The position numbers and the translations under genes were made by a program. The notes beneath the pieces are model-generated. The model did not search any database. It was not told the origin of the DNA and was given only the letters and a program-made list of their open reading frames with translations. Shown piece after piece: positions 35,456-45,205 of a stretch of DNA of 64,000 nucleotides. The DNA comes from Vibrio rumoiensis (GTDB taxonomy: Bacteria; Pseudomonadota; Gammaproteobacteria; Enterobacterales; Vibrionaceae), in NCBI RefSeq assembly GCF_002218045.2, contig NZ_AP018685.1, positions 2,294,001 to 2,358,000 on the forward strand, written 5' to 3'. Position 1 is the first letter of the stretch. Each line of letters opens with the position of its first letter.

Positions 35456-36526
35456 TCAATCTTGGCTTACAGCGATAATCGCCGAAGCTACTCGGGTATC
35501 GGCATCGGTAATAGCAGCTGCTCGTGCTTTTTCTGCCATTGCTAGTAACTGAGTTCTATCCAGTTTTTGTATATGTTCAATTAAAGCTTGTTCTGTTAAG
35601 TCCGGTTGCTCAATCATGAGCGCCGCTCCACACTGAACAAGATGATCAGCATTAAGCGCTTGTTGACGATCTTTATGCATAAATGGAATAAAGATCGCAC
35701 CGACACCAGCCGCTGAGACTTCAGAAACCGTCAAGGCACCAGAACGACAAACTAATAAATCGGCCCAGGCATAAGCTTGTGCAACATCATCAATAAACTC
35801 GGAAACTTCTGCATTGATGACGGCATTATCTTGATAGAGAGACTCAACCATTTGTTGCTGACCTTTACCAGCCTGATGACGAATTTGATAGTCACGACCT
35901 AACTGTTTCATCACTGGCGGTAATGTTGTATTTAATATTCTGGCACCTTGGCTTCCACCCATCACCAAAATTCGAATCGGATCATCTCGATTTTCAAAGC
36001 GAAGCTTTGGTTCCGCTATATCGACAACATCTTGGCGAACAGGGTTGCCGACAACTTCAGCATTTGGAAACGCACCAGGAAATGCTTGCATAACTCGCTT
36101 AGCGATTTTAGACAGCCATTGATTAGTTAAACCTGCAACCGCATTTTGCTCATGCAATACGACAGGAATACCGGAGAGCCAAGCAGCAACACCACCCGGA
36201 CCACTCACATACCCTCCCATTCCTAGCACCACATCAGGTTGCCAAGCTTTAATATGCTTTCTTGCTTGCATGATGGCGTTGATAATTTGAAACGGTGCTT
36301 TGATAAGCTTAGTAATACCTTGACCGCGCAAACCTTTGACATGGATGAAATCGATCTCAATACCATGTTTAGGCACTAATTCTGCCTCCATACGATCAGG
36401 CGTCCCCAACCAGCGAATTTCCCAACCTTGCAGTTGTAATTGTTTAGCCACAGCCAAGCCTGGAAAAACATGTCCTCCAGTTCCACCAGCCATCACTAAT
36501 AAACGTTTAGTTTTTTTCATTATCAT
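35456..36526 (-). CDS. murG: UDP-GlcNAc:undecaprenyl-PP-MurNAc-pentapeptide transferase (lipid II synthase)
   Basis: MurG adds GlcNAc to lipid I on the inner face of the membrane. The 356-residue glycosyltransferase (GT28 family) shows GGTGGHVFPGLAVA near the N-terminus, GMGGYVSGPGG and HEQNAVAG in the first domain, and GGSQGARILN, then CRSGALTVSE, in the second. ATG 36526 or a second ATG two codons later (36520) may start translation. It overlaps the end of ftsW by 20 bases. Confidence 0.97.
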   Translation of the reverse strand: MIMKKTKRLLVMAGGTGGHVFPGLAVAKQLQLQGWEIRWLGTPDRMEAELVPKHGIEIDFIHVKGLRGQGITKLIKAPFQIINAIMQARKHIKAWQPDVVLGMGGYVSGPGGVAAWLSGIPVVLHEQNAVAGLTNQWLSKIAKRVMQAFPGAFPNAEVVGNPVRQDVVDIAEPKLRFENRDDPIRILVMGGSQGARILNTTLPPVMKQLGRDYQIRHQAGKGQQQMVESLYQDNAVINAEVSEFIDDVAQAYAWADLLVCRSGALTVSEVSAAGVGAIFIPFMHKDRQQALNADHLVQCGAALMIEQPDLTEQALIEHIQKLDRTQLLAMAEKARAAAITDADTRVASAIIAVSQD

Positions 36527-37757
36527 CTAATTCTTGTTGAGTTTTCTCTGGTTGCGGTTTCTTTTCGCTTATTGGCTTTGCGGCCAATGACAAAGTCGCC
36601 ACTCGACGTTCATAATCAATACGCAGTAGCAAAGCTACCGCCGTCATCATGATGATTAAACTTGAGCCACCATAACTAATGAGAGGTAGTGTTAAACCTT
36701 TTGTTGGAACGATGGCAGCTGCAGCTCCTACGTTAACTAACGTTTGGAAGGCAAACCAAATACTAATGCTAGTGGCAAGAAAACCACCAAATAAATGACC
36801 AGATTCAAGAGATTGTTTTCCTATTGACAACGCCTTGTACACCAAAGCAAAAATCATTAATAACACAAACGTCACGCCAATAAAGCCGAGTTCTTCCCCG
36901 ACGACCGCAAAGACAAAGTCAGTATGAGCTTCTGGAAGGTATTCCAACTTTTGAATTGAGTTGCCTAACCCTTGTCCAAACAAACCACCACGGCCAAATG
37001 CCATGAGTGATTGTGTCAATTGGTAACCACTCCCGAATGGATCTTCAAATGGGTTCATAAATGAAGTCACACGACGAATACGGTATGGTTCAGCGAGAAT
37101 AAGTAAAACTACTGCGCCGATACCAACTAATAATAAGGAAATAAATTGCTTTAATTTCGCTCCGGCAATAAACAGCATGCCGAATAAAGTGACCAGCATT
37201 ACAACAACCGTCCCTAAATCCGGTTGAGCGAGTAATAATACGGCCAAGCAACCAAAGACGATAATTGGCTTAATAAAACCACCAAAAAAAGAGGTTTTCA
37301 CTTCATCATGCTTACGAACTAGATAACTAGACATAAAAATAAACAACGATAGTTTTGCCACTTCAGCTGGTTGTAAGTTAAATAAACCAAGAGGGATCCA
37401 ACGAGATGCACCATTAACCGAATGCCCAACTAGCAATACCACTAATAGTAAAAACATAGAAAGCAAAAGTAAGTGCATACTATGCTTCATCCATCTATTT
37501 AGCGGAATTTGTACAACGACCACGGCCGCACATAAAGCTAAAAATAAGAAAATGGCATGTCGCACCATAAAGTGAAATGGTTCCCCCGTTAAACGGGTAC
37601 TAATAGGAAAAGAAGCCGACGTTACCATCACCAAACCAATTAACATCAAACCAAATGCTAACCACACCAATTGGCGATCATAAAGTACGTCCGGTGAAGG
37701 CTGACGCACCCAACCTTGAAATCCTTTGCCCATATTTTGTACTTTTGTTTTAACCAC
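36507..37757 (-). CDS. ftsW: Septal peptidoglycan glycosyltransferase FtsW
   Basis: A SEDS-family polymerase of 416 residues with about ten membrane segments, working with FtsI. Family motifs include GASRWIPLG, QPAEVAKLSLF, QPDLGTVVV, GYQLTQSLMAFGRGG and PLISYGGSSL. The apparent start is GTG 37757; an ATG eight codons in (MGKGFQ) is an alternative. The last part of the gene overlaps murG. Confidence 0.96.
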   Translation of the reverse strand: MVKTKVQNMGKGFQGWVRQPSPDVLYDRQLVWLAFGLMLIGLVMVTSASFPISTRLTGEPFHFMVRHAIFLFLALCAAVVVVQIPLNRWMKHSMHLLLLSMFLLLVVLLVGHSVNGASRWIPLGLFNLQPAEVAKLSLFIFMSSYLVRKHDEVKTSFFGGFIKPIIVFGCLAVLLLAQPDLGTVVVMLVTLFGMLFIAGAKLKQFISLLLVGIGAVVLLILAEPYRIRRVTSFMNPFEDPFGSGYQLTQSLMAFGRGGLFGQGLGNSIQKLEYLPEAHTDFVFAVVGEELGFIGVTFVLLMIFALVYKALSIGKQSLESGHLFGGFLATSISIWFAFQTLVNVGAAAAIVPTKGLTLPLISYGGSSLIIMMTAVALLLRIDYERRVATLSLAAKPISEKKPQPEKTQQELDDNEKN

Positions 37758-37797
37758 GGTTAGCCTTTAATTCGATAAATAAGCAATGAGAAAATTA

Positions 37798-39141
37798 TTA
37801 GGATGCTAATGCCGCATAATGTTGTGCTAGACGGGTAAATTCATCGCCTCTAGCCATAAAGTTTTTAAATTGATCAAAACTGGCACAAGCTGGTGATAAC
37901 ATCACTAAATCCCCCGGCTTCAATTCAGGATAAATCGATTCAAGTGCCTGTTCCATCGTATCCCAACGTTGTGCAGAAGAGTGTAACGAAACAAACAAAT
38001 CACCATCTTGACCAAAACAGTGCAATTTAACATTTAAGCCTTGCAACACTGGTGCTAAATCAGAAAAATCCGCCCCTTTGCCAACACCGCCCACCAGCAA
38101 ATGCAAACACCCAGTTAGTTGTAACCCTGACAATGCAGCAAGTGTGCTCGCAACATTAGTGGCCTTTGAGTCGTTAATCCATTTAATACCGTGATTATCC
38201 GCAACTAACTGGCATCGGTGTGTTAGCCCCGTGTAAGTTTTAAGTGCTGGGATGACAGTTGATAAGTCAATGTTTACGGCATCAAGCAATGCCAATGCGA
38301 CTAAACTGTTAGAAAGGTTATGTCGTCCGACTAAACTCAAATCTTCGACCGCAACAACCGGTTGCCCTTGCTTAGACAGATATTCTTGCGCTTCTAGCCA
38401 TACCACACCGAAATCTTGCTCATCAAAGCCAAAAGTGACCACTGGAATATCATCTTGCTGAGGATAAGTTTCCGGTTCATTACGATTAACGATGGCCGTT
38501 TCTGCATGCAGGAAAATACGTTGTTTTGCCGCTGCATAATCCTCCATCCCTTGATAACGGTCCATATGATCTTCAGAAAGATTTAAATAAGCGGCTGCCG
38601 CTAACTTCAGTGAAGAAGTGGTTTCAAGTTGAAAGCTAGACAATTCCAATACATACAAATCAATATCATCAGCTAACAACTCAAGAGCTGGCACGCCAAT
38701 ATTGCCTCCAACACCGACCGTTAATCCTACTGATTTAGCCAGTACCCCGGTTAAATCCGTTACCGTGCTTTTACCATTTGATCCAGTAATAGCAACGACA
38801 GGTGCGTTTGCCGCCCAAGCAAATAATTCAATATCACCAACGACAGGAATACTGCGAGCCAGCGCTTGTTGGATTTCAGGTGTCGCAAGAGCAATACCAG
38901 GATTCGTTACAATCAGATCCGCGTCTAATAACCAATCGAGTTGCCAACTCCCCGTATGAACCTCAATACTAGAATCAAGTAATTCAACACCAGGTGGTTG
39001 AGAACGAGTATCTATAACTTTAATTGACAGCTCTTGAGGTAAGCTCTGTAAATATTTAACGACAGATAAACCTGTCACACCCAAACCAACCACAACGACA
39101 CGTTGGATTCCTTGCCATTTTGCGAATAATGAGTGTGACAT
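37798..39141 (-). CDS. murD: UDP-N-acetylmuramoyl-L-alanine--D-glutamate ligase
   Basis: MurD adds D-glutamate to UDP-MurNAc-L-Ala. The 447-residue protein has VVGLGVTGLSVVKYL at the N-terminus, the P-loop GSNGKST, NLSEDHMDRY and WINDSKATN. The frame runs on to 39219, but those 26 residues overlap the end of mraY and are not family-like; ATG 39141 (MSHSLFAKW) is the sensible start, although its ribosome binding site (AGGA) lies rather far upstream. Confidence 0.95.
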   Translation of the reverse strand: MSHSLFAKWQGIQRVVVVGLGVTGLSVVKYLQSLPQELSIKVIDTRSQPPGVELLDSSIEVHTGSWQLDWLLDADLIVTNPGIALATPEIQQALARSIPVVGDIELFAWAANAPVVAITGSNGKSTVTDLTGVLAKSVGLTVGVGGNIGVPALELLADDIDLYVLELSSFQLETTSSLKLAAAAYLNLSEDHMDRYQGMEDYAAAKQRIFLHAETAIVNRNEPETYPQQDDIPVVTFGFDEQDFGVVWLEAQEYLSKQGQPVVAVEDLSLVGRHNLSNSLVALALLDAVNIDLSTVIPALKTYTGLTHRCQLVADNHGIKWINDSKATNVASTLAALSGLQLTGCLHLLVGGVGKGADFSDLAPVLQGLNVKLHCFGQDGDLFVSLHSSAQRWDTMEQALESIYPELKPGDLVMLSPACASFDQFKNFMARGDEFTRLAQHYAALAS

Positions 39142-39161
39142 AACATAGTATCCTATAAAAA

Positions 39162-40244
39162 TTAACGAACTTTCAGAGTTGCCAAGCCAATCAGTACTAG
39201 TACGATCGAGATTATCCAAAAACGCACGATCACGCGCGGCTCTGGCCAGCCTTTCAATTCATAGTGATGGTGAATCGGCGCCATACGGAAGATGCGCTGA
39301 CCACGTAATTTATAGGAGCCGACTTGCAAAATAACCGACAAGGTTTCCATCACAAATACCCCACCCATGATCACCAATACAAATTCTTGACGAACCAAAA
39401 CAGCAATCGTCCCTAAGGCGCCACCAAGTGCTAATGAACCAACATCGCCCATGAACACTTGTGCTGGATAGGTGTTAAACCATAAGAAACCTAACCCTGC
39501 CCCGACAATGGCAGTACAAACCACAACTAATTCGCTAGCATAAGGGACATATGGAATATGGAGGTATTCTGAAAAGTTCACATTACTAGTAGCCCAAGCA
39601 ATGACAGCAAAACCTGCAGAGACTAACACAGTTGGCAAAATCGCCAGTCCGTCCAGGCCATCCGTTAAGTTAACTGCATTACTCGTCCCAACGATGACAA
39701 AGTATGTTAAAACGATATACATCAAACCAAGTTGAGGCATCACGTCTTTAAAGAAAGGAACCACCAGCTGCGTTGCTGATGTATCTTTACCCATTGCATA
39801 TAAAGCAAAGGCAACACCAAACGCAATCACCGACTGCCAGAAATACTTCCAACGAGCAATTAATCCATCGGTATTTTTACGAACGACTTTACGATAATCA
39901 TCGACAAAACCGACCACACCATAACCAAGTAGTACCGCCATGACGGCCCAAACATAAGGATTAGATAAATCTGCCCATAAAAACACCGTCGCCGTAATAG
40001 CAGCCAAGATCATCACACCGCCCATGGTTGGGGTGCCACGTTTGCTAAAGTGAGACTCAGGCCCATCATTACGGACGACTTGGCCAATTTGTAAAAGTTG
40101 CAAACGTTGAATTAATTTAGGGCCCATCCAAAGTGATAAACCTAAAGCCGTTAAAATGCTTAAAATGGCTCTAAAAGAGAGGTATTCAAACAATCGGAAA
40201 AAGGATAAATATGGCTGTAACAGTTCTGCGAGCCAGATAATCAT
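39162..40244 (-). CDS. mraY: Phospho-MurNAc-pentapeptide translocase
   Basis: MraY transfers phospho-MurNAc-pentapeptide to undecaprenyl phosphate, forming lipid I. The 360-residue protein has about ten membrane segments and the catalytic signatures GTPTMGG, VGFVDDYRK, NLTDGLDGLA, FMGDVGSLALGG and the histidine triad PIHHHYEL. It overlaps the murF stop by four bases. Confidence 0.97.
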   Translation of the reverse strand: MIIWLAELLQPYLSFFRLFEYLSFRAILSILTALGLSLWMGPKLIQRLQLLQIGQVVRNDGPESHFSKRGTPTMGGVMILAAITATVFLWADLSNPYVWAVMAVLLGYGVVGFVDDYRKVVRKNTDGLIARWKYFWQSVIAFGVAFALYAMGKDTSATQLVVPFFKDVMPQLGLMYIVLTYFVIVGTSNAVNLTDGLDGLAILPTVLVSAGFAVIAWATSNVNFSEYLHIPYVPYASELVVVCTAIVGAGLGFLWFNTYPAQVFMGDVGSLALGGALGTIAVLVRQEFVLVIMGGVFVMETLSVILQVGSYKLRGQRIFRMAPIHHHYELKGWPEPRVIVRFWIISIVLVLIGLATLKVR

Positions 40245-41641
40245 GCGTAAATCTCCTTCAAAGCAGCAACAACCTGACTCATTTTAGAGCTATTTGCTCC
40301 TTTGATCAGTAAAGTATGTTTTTCTTCTGCTTGCATTTCTAGTTGTTGGTTAGGTAAGTGCTGCTTAATAAAATCAATCATAGCGCTATGAGTTGCAAAG
40401 TGTTTACCACAAGTCGATAAATCATGCGCTTGCTGGCAAAGCTGGCTAATGATTGCGGTATCCTCGCCAAAAGTGAGGACATAGTCAAAATTATATTGCG
40501 CGGCATGTTCGCCGACTTCTTTATGTAAGGCTTGGCTTTCTGCACCGAGCTCAGCCATATAACCTAAAATGAGCCAACGTTTACCTTGATAATTTGCTAA
40601 TAAATCAACAGCCGCCTTCATCGCAGGAACGCTGGCATTATAACTATCATCAATAATGCGAATTGTATCGGTAAGATCAATCGCTTCAACTCGGCCTTTA
40701 ACATGGCTTGGCATTTGCAAACCGCTCACGACTTCATCTAATGTTGCGCCAGCTTGAATGGCCATTGCCGCAGCGGCTAAAGCATTACTAATATTATGCT
40801 CACCAATCATTGGTAAACACACCGTTTTTTTACCCAAAGGGCACACAAGGATAAATGAAGCTTCTCCACGTTGATTCACCTCGATTTGCTCGGGGTAAAA
40901 ATCTGCCTCATTATTATTCATCGAAAAAGTAATGACGTTTTTATCTTCCAGAACCGAATGCCAACCAGGCAAGCCATTGCTGTCTAAATTGACAACGGCA
41001 TAACCACCTGAATCCAGCCCTTGATAAATTTCACCTTTTGCTTTTGCTACGCCTTCAATAGAACCAAAGCCCTCTAGATGTGCAGCGGCAACATTGTTGA
41101 CTAAAGCAATATCAGGTTGAACCAAACTAGTGGTATAAGCGATTTCACCTTGGTGGTTCGCCCCTAATTCAATTACAGCATAATCATCATTACGTTCACT
41201 TCGCAAAAGAGTCAAAGGGACGCCAATCTCATTATTAAAGTTTCCTGCCGTCGCGAGAACTTGCCCCTTTTGTTTTAAAATAGCGGCTAACATTTCTTTG
41301 ACTGTGGTTTTCCCACAACTACCGGTAAGAGCTAAGGTTTTGGCTGTTGATTGTTGATGCATCCATTGCCCTAACTGGCCCAGCGCTTTTTGGGTATCTT
41401 CAACCACCACTTGACTAATATTCAGATCAAGTTTTCTAGAGACTAATAATGCCTTCGCGCCACAATCAAGCGCTTGTTGGCAAAAATCATGGGCATCAAA
41501 ACGCTCACCAATTAAAGCAATAAATAAAGCGCCCGATTCAACTTGGCGAGTATCGGTAGTCACCGAGATAATCTCGGTATTTTCACCAATAACGGTACCC
41601 GATGTTATTTGTGCGAGTTGCTGGAGAGAAAATGGGATCAT
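40241..41641 (-). CDS. murF: UDP-MurNAc-tripeptide--D-alanyl-D-alanine ligase
   Basis: MurF adds the D-Ala-D-Ala dipeptide. The 466-residue Mur ligase has the P-loop GSCGKTT near 107-113 (cysteine in place of the common N or H), VIELGANHQGEI, EGFGSIEGVAKAKGEI and IIDDSYNASVPAM. It is joined to murE and mraY by four-base ATGA overlaps, so the three are probably translationally coupled. Confidence 0.97.
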   Translation of the reverse strand: MIPFSLQQLAQITSGTVIGENTEIISVTTDTRQVESGALFIALIGERFDAHDFCQQALDCGAKALLVSRKLDLNISQVVVEDTQKALGQLGQWMHQQSTAKTLALTGSCGKTTVKEMLAAILKQKGQVLATAGNFNNEIGVPLTLLRSERNDDYAVIELGANHQGEIAYTTSLVQPDIALVNNVAAAHLEGFGSIEGVAKAKGEIYQGLDSGGYAVVNLDSNGLPGWHSVLEDKNVITFSMNNNEADFYPEQIEVNQRGEASFILVCPLGKKTVCLPMIGEHNISNALAAAAMAIQAGATLDEVVSGLQMPSHVKGRVEAIDLTDTIRIIDDSYNASVPAMKAAVDLLANYQGKRWLILGYMAELGAESQALHKEVGEHAAQYNFDYVLTFGEDTAIISQLCQQAHDLSTCGKHFATHSAMIDFIKQHLPNQQLEMQAEEKHTLLIKGANSSKMSQVVAALKEIYA

Positions 41642-43122
41642 AACGGTAATCCTAATAAAGCTTGAGCGGTTTCGCGGTCAGAATAATGCACAGTTTTGCC
41701 ATCGATGATTTGATAATCTTCATGGCCTTTGCCCGCTAATAAAATAATATCGTTCTCACTCGCTTGCTGAAGAGCATACTCACAAGCTTGATAACGGGAG
41801 TGGATCACGTGAATGTGTTCAGGATTTATCGCACCTTGCAACATATCGGCAACGATTTGACTGGGATCTTCTGAGCGCGGATTATCATCAGTAATAATGG
41901 ATTCATCGGCCAGTCGTTCAGAAATCTCGGTCATCATTGGGCGTTTTCCTGTATCACGATCACCGCCACAACCAAAGATTGACCATAATTTCCCTTGGCA
42001 ATGTACTCTCAATGCCATCAACGCTTTCTCAAGTGCATCTGGTGTGTGTGCATAATCAACGACAATTTTGGCTTGCGCTTTCGGGGACTGAAAAAGCTCC
42101 ATACGACCAATAACAGGTGTCAATTGAGGAGCCACTTGAACGAGTTGATCTAACTCAAAACCTAGACTTAACAACGTTGCCAATGCCACCAGTAAATTAC
42201 TGGCATTAAAAGCACCTATTAAAGGCGCCTGAAATTGAGTTTTGCCCCAATCTCCATTGAGCTGCAATGAAATTCCATTATCAGAATAAAGTACTTTATC
42301 GGCCCACAAAGATTTATGTGTTGGCACTTTTTCTGGTTTATATAGTGAAATAGAAATGGCATCAGGCAAGCGCTTTAACCATTGCTGGCCAATGGCGTCA
42401 TCAGCATTGATAATTTTATGCTGACAATCGTGCTGAGAAAATAAACTGAACTTTGCTTCCGCGTACTCTTCCATCGTACCGTGATAATCAAGATGATCAC
42501 GGCTAAGGTTAGTAAATGCGGCCGCAGCAAAAGGCAACGATTTGACTCGCCCTTGAACTAAACCATGTGAAGACACTTCTAGTGCGGTATATTGCGCGCC
42601 TTGTTGTTGTAATTGACTTAATGTTTGTTGAATTTCAATGGCATTACCAGTCGTGTTTGCTGCAGGTTTCAAATCATTAAGAAAGCCATTCCCCGTCGTT
42701 CCCATCACAGCGGCTTTTTGACCCACTAAATCGATCCATTGAGCAATTAACTGTGAAATAGTGGTTTTACCATTGGTGCCCGTAATACCAATCAGTTTCA
42801 TCGGGGAGAATTGATACAAACGTCCCGCTAATAATGAAAGTTGAGATCCAATATTATCTAAATAAATAACAGGGATAGATTCTCGTTTTTCAATGTACTG
42901 ATCAGGGTGCAGATGATCAGCATCGGCAATAATCGCAATGGCACCTGATGCAATGGCTTTATCAATAAATAAGCGCCCATCGACCGCATGTCCTTTAATC
43001 GCAACAAATACATCGCCACTAGATACTTTGCGGCTATCTAGTTGTAAATTATCAACACAGATTGAAAAATCCGCATCCAATTCAATCCAAGGTTGTAATA
43101 AATCAGAAAGTAATTTAGCCAT
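41638..43122 (-). CDS. murE: UDP-MurNAc-L-alanyl-D-glutamate--meso-diaminopimelate ligase
   Basis: MurE adds the third stem-peptide residue. The 494-residue protein has the P-loop GTNGKTT and, late in the sequence, TDDNPRSEDP; the DNPR motif marks specificity for meso-diaminopimelate, as expected of a Gram-negative cell. VDYAHTPDALE and CGGDRDTGKRP are further family motifs. It starts five bases after ftsI ends. Confidence 0.97.
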   Translation of the reverse strand: MAKLLSDLLQPWIELDADFSICVDNLQLDSRKVSSGDVFVAIKGHAVDGRLFIDKAIASGAIAIIADADHLHPDQYIEKRESIPVIYLDNIGSQLSLLAGRLYQFSPMKLIGITGTNGKTTISQLIAQWIDLVGQKAAVMGTTGNGFLNDLKPAANTTGNAIEIQQTLSQLQQQGAQYTALEVSSHGLVQGRVKSLPFAAAAFTNLSRDHLDYHGTMEEYAEAKFSLFSQHDCQHKIINADDAIGQQWLKRLPDAISISLYKPEKVPTHKSLWADKVLYSDNGISLQLNGDWGKTQFQAPLIGAFNASNLLVALATLLSLGFELDQLVQVAPQLTPVIGRMELFQSPKAQAKIVVDYAHTPDALEKALMALRVHCQGKLWSIFGCGGDRDTGKRPMMTEISERLADESIITDDNPRSEDPSQIVADMLQGAINPEHIHVIHSRYQACEYALQQASENDIILLAGKGHEDYQIIDGKTVHYSDRETAQALLGLPL

Positions 43123-43127
43123 AGATT

Positions 43128-44888
43128 TTATTCTCCGACCTCTGATTCAGGCGTCGCATCCGGTGTGACATTCATAATTTGCAGAGCCCCTTTCATAATT
43201 TCAGAAAAAACAGGCCCTGCGACCGAACCACCATAGAACTTATCACCTTGTGGTTCATTCACGACTACAACAAGCGCTAAACGAGGATCACTGATTGGCG
43301 CAATACCCGCCGTCAGTGCTACATATTGATCACTATACCCCCCCGCTTTTGCTTTACGGGACGTCCCCGTTTTCGCCCCAACACGATAACCAGGCACTTT
43401 AGCTGAACGAGCAGTGCCGCCCTTATGCGTCACTTGCTCAAGCATATTAATAACCTTACGTGCCGCATCCGCATCCGCAGCTCTGAAAGTACGTCCTGGT
43501 GTCCCGCCTTTCAAGATATTTAGAGGTTTGTTCACGCCCATATTTCCCAAGGTGGCATAAGCATGAGCCAATTGCAGTGGTGTAACTGAGATACCATAAC
43601 CAAACGCGAGTGTAGCTTCTTCAAATGGAGACCAACGACGGCGATCAGGGAAAATACCGGTCACTTCACCTGGCAACCTAAGCCCAGAAACGTTGCCAAA
43701 GCCAACAGCGCTATACATAGCAAGAATCTCTTTCACATCCATTTTTAATGCAATCGTAGCAATACCAACGTTACTGGATTTCTTCAAAATTGTAGTCAGA
43801 TCTGCTTTACCTGCCGCCTCTGAATCACGAACTCGGCTACCACCGACTCTCATTATGCCATTACCGGTATCTATGATCGTTTTATCATCAATAATCCCTT
43901 TATCTAAACCCGCTAAGATCACAAATGGCTTCATGGTTGAACCCGGCTCAATCGAGTCCGTCAACGCACGGTTACGCATTCTAAAACTTTGTAGCTGATC
44001 ACGATTATTGGGGTTATAAGAAGGCGCATTGACCATCGCAAGCACATTACCCGTTTTCACATCAATCAGCACCACAGTACCGGATGTTGCTCGGAAATCA
44101 GCAACGGCTTGTTTAATCGCACGATATGAAATGGCTTGTAATCGTTGGTCTATTGTTAACTGTAAAGGCTTACCCGGCTCTTGTGTTTTTAAAGAAATGT
44201 TTTCGACAACACGACCAAAGCGGTCTTTTCGAATAGTTCGCTTACCCGCTTCACCTGTTAGCCAGTCATCAAAGCTGCGTTCCATGCCCTCAAGACCATG
44301 GCCATCAATTCCGGTCACACCAACGACATGAGCACTCACTTCACCCGCGGGATAGAAACGACGAGATTCATCTTTCAAACCAATGCCTGGCAGTTTTAGC
44401 TCTTTTACGTATTTAGACATAGCAGGGCTAACTTGGCGTTGTAAGTAAATGAATCGTTTATTTTTATTTTGTTCGATCTTGCGAACTAGACCTTTTTGAT
44501 CTAATCCAAGAACGTTAGCCAATGCGTACCAACGATCAAGTTCATCTAAACCATTGGCTTTTATAATGGTGGCCGGATCAGCCCACACCGCTTGAACTGG
44601 TACACTTACCGCAAGCTGCTCACCATTGCGATCAGAGATAATGCCACGAGCCGTAGCAATCGCTTTAACGCGAACCGAACGCATATCTGCCTGCTGAATT
44701 AATTGATCTGGTTCGAACACCTGGATATAAGCAGTTCGAGCCACCAGCACAAAAAGAGCGAGCACAATAAAACCAACAACAAGGTTGTAGCGCCACGAGA
44801 TCAAAATAGAAGATGTTTGAGTTGAAACCTTTTTATTTACTGGCTTTTTATTTTTCTTCACTGTTTTTTTATTTTCAGGCTTCTTCAT
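43128..44888 (-). CDS. ftsI: Septal peptidoglycan transpeptidase FtsI (PBP3)
   Basis: A class B penicillin-binding protein of 586 residues that cross-links septal wall. It has a lysine-rich cytoplasmic N-terminus, a transmembrane segment near 33-52, a pedestal domain, and a transpeptidase domain with S317 in STMK (317-320), SSN (371-373) and KTG (506-508). The proteolytically removed tail seen in E. coli has no obvious counterpart. The ATG overlaps the ftsL stop by four bases. Confidence 0.97.
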   Translation of the reverse strand: MKKPENKKTVKKNKKPVNKKVSTQTSSILISWRYNLVVGFIVLALFVLVARTAYIQVFEPDQLIQQADMRSVRVKAIATARGIISDRNGEQLAVSVPVQAVWADPATIIKANGLDELDRWYALANVLGLDQKGLVRKIEQNKNKRFIYLQRQVSPAMSKYVKELKLPGIGLKDESRRFYPAGEVSAHVVGVTGIDGHGLEGMERSFDDWLTGEAGKRTIRKDRFGRVVENISLKTQEPGKPLQLTIDQRLQAISYRAIKQAVADFRATSGTVVLIDVKTGNVLAMVNAPSYNPNNRDQLQSFRMRNRALTDSIEPGSTMKPFVILAGLDKGIIDDKTIIDTGNGIMRVGGSRVRDSEAAGKADLTTILKKSSNVGIATIALKMDVKEILAMYSAVGFGNVSGLRLPGEVTGIFPDRRRWSPFEEATLAFGYGISVTPLQLAHAYATLGNMGVNKPLNILKGGTPGRTFRAADADAARKVINMLEQVTHKGGTARSAKVPGYRVGAKTGTSRKAKAGGYSDQYVALTAGIAPISDPRLALVVVVNEPQGDKFYGGSVAGPVFSEIMKGALQIMNVTPDATPESEVGE

Positions 44889-45205
44889 TTCAAGTTCACA
44901 ACCACTTCTTTATCGGAATCAGGACGCTTCATATCAAGATCTTTCACTGCGATTCTCTGAACTCGAGTATGCTCTGCAAGCGCATTCTCTTCCAAAATTA
45001 AGTTACGCCACTCACTATCAAGCTTTTCTCTACTTTCTAATAGTTCATCACGTAAAGTAATTTGATGACGAGTGTTATAAGTCGTCAATACCACCGCAAT
45101 TGAGCTGGCAAAAATAAGAAACAACAATATTAATGGCACCCGACCTACGGAAATAAGATCGTTCCATATGCTACGAATTAAAGTTGGTGGTTGTTTGTTT
45201 ATCAT
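44885..45205 (-). CDS. ftsL: Cell division protein FtsL
   Basis: A 106-residue bitopic protein with a short basic cytoplasmic part, one membrane helix (about 22-41, VPLILLFLIFASSIAVVLTT) and a periplasmic coiled coil with heptad-like leucines (LRDELLESREKLDSEWRNL). It forms the FtsQLB complex. Identification rests on this architecture plus its exact place between rsmH and ftsI, with four-base overlaps on both sides. Confidence 0.94.
   Translation of the reverse strand: MINKQPPTLIRSIWNDLISVGRVPLILLFLIFASSIAVVLTTYNTRHQITLRDELLESREKLDSEWRNLILEENALAEHTRVQRIAVKDLDMKRPDSDKEVVVNLK

Noticed and set aside
39142..39219. N-terminal extension of MurD
   Set aside because: It would overlap mraY by 58 bases and adds residues not found in MurD proteins.
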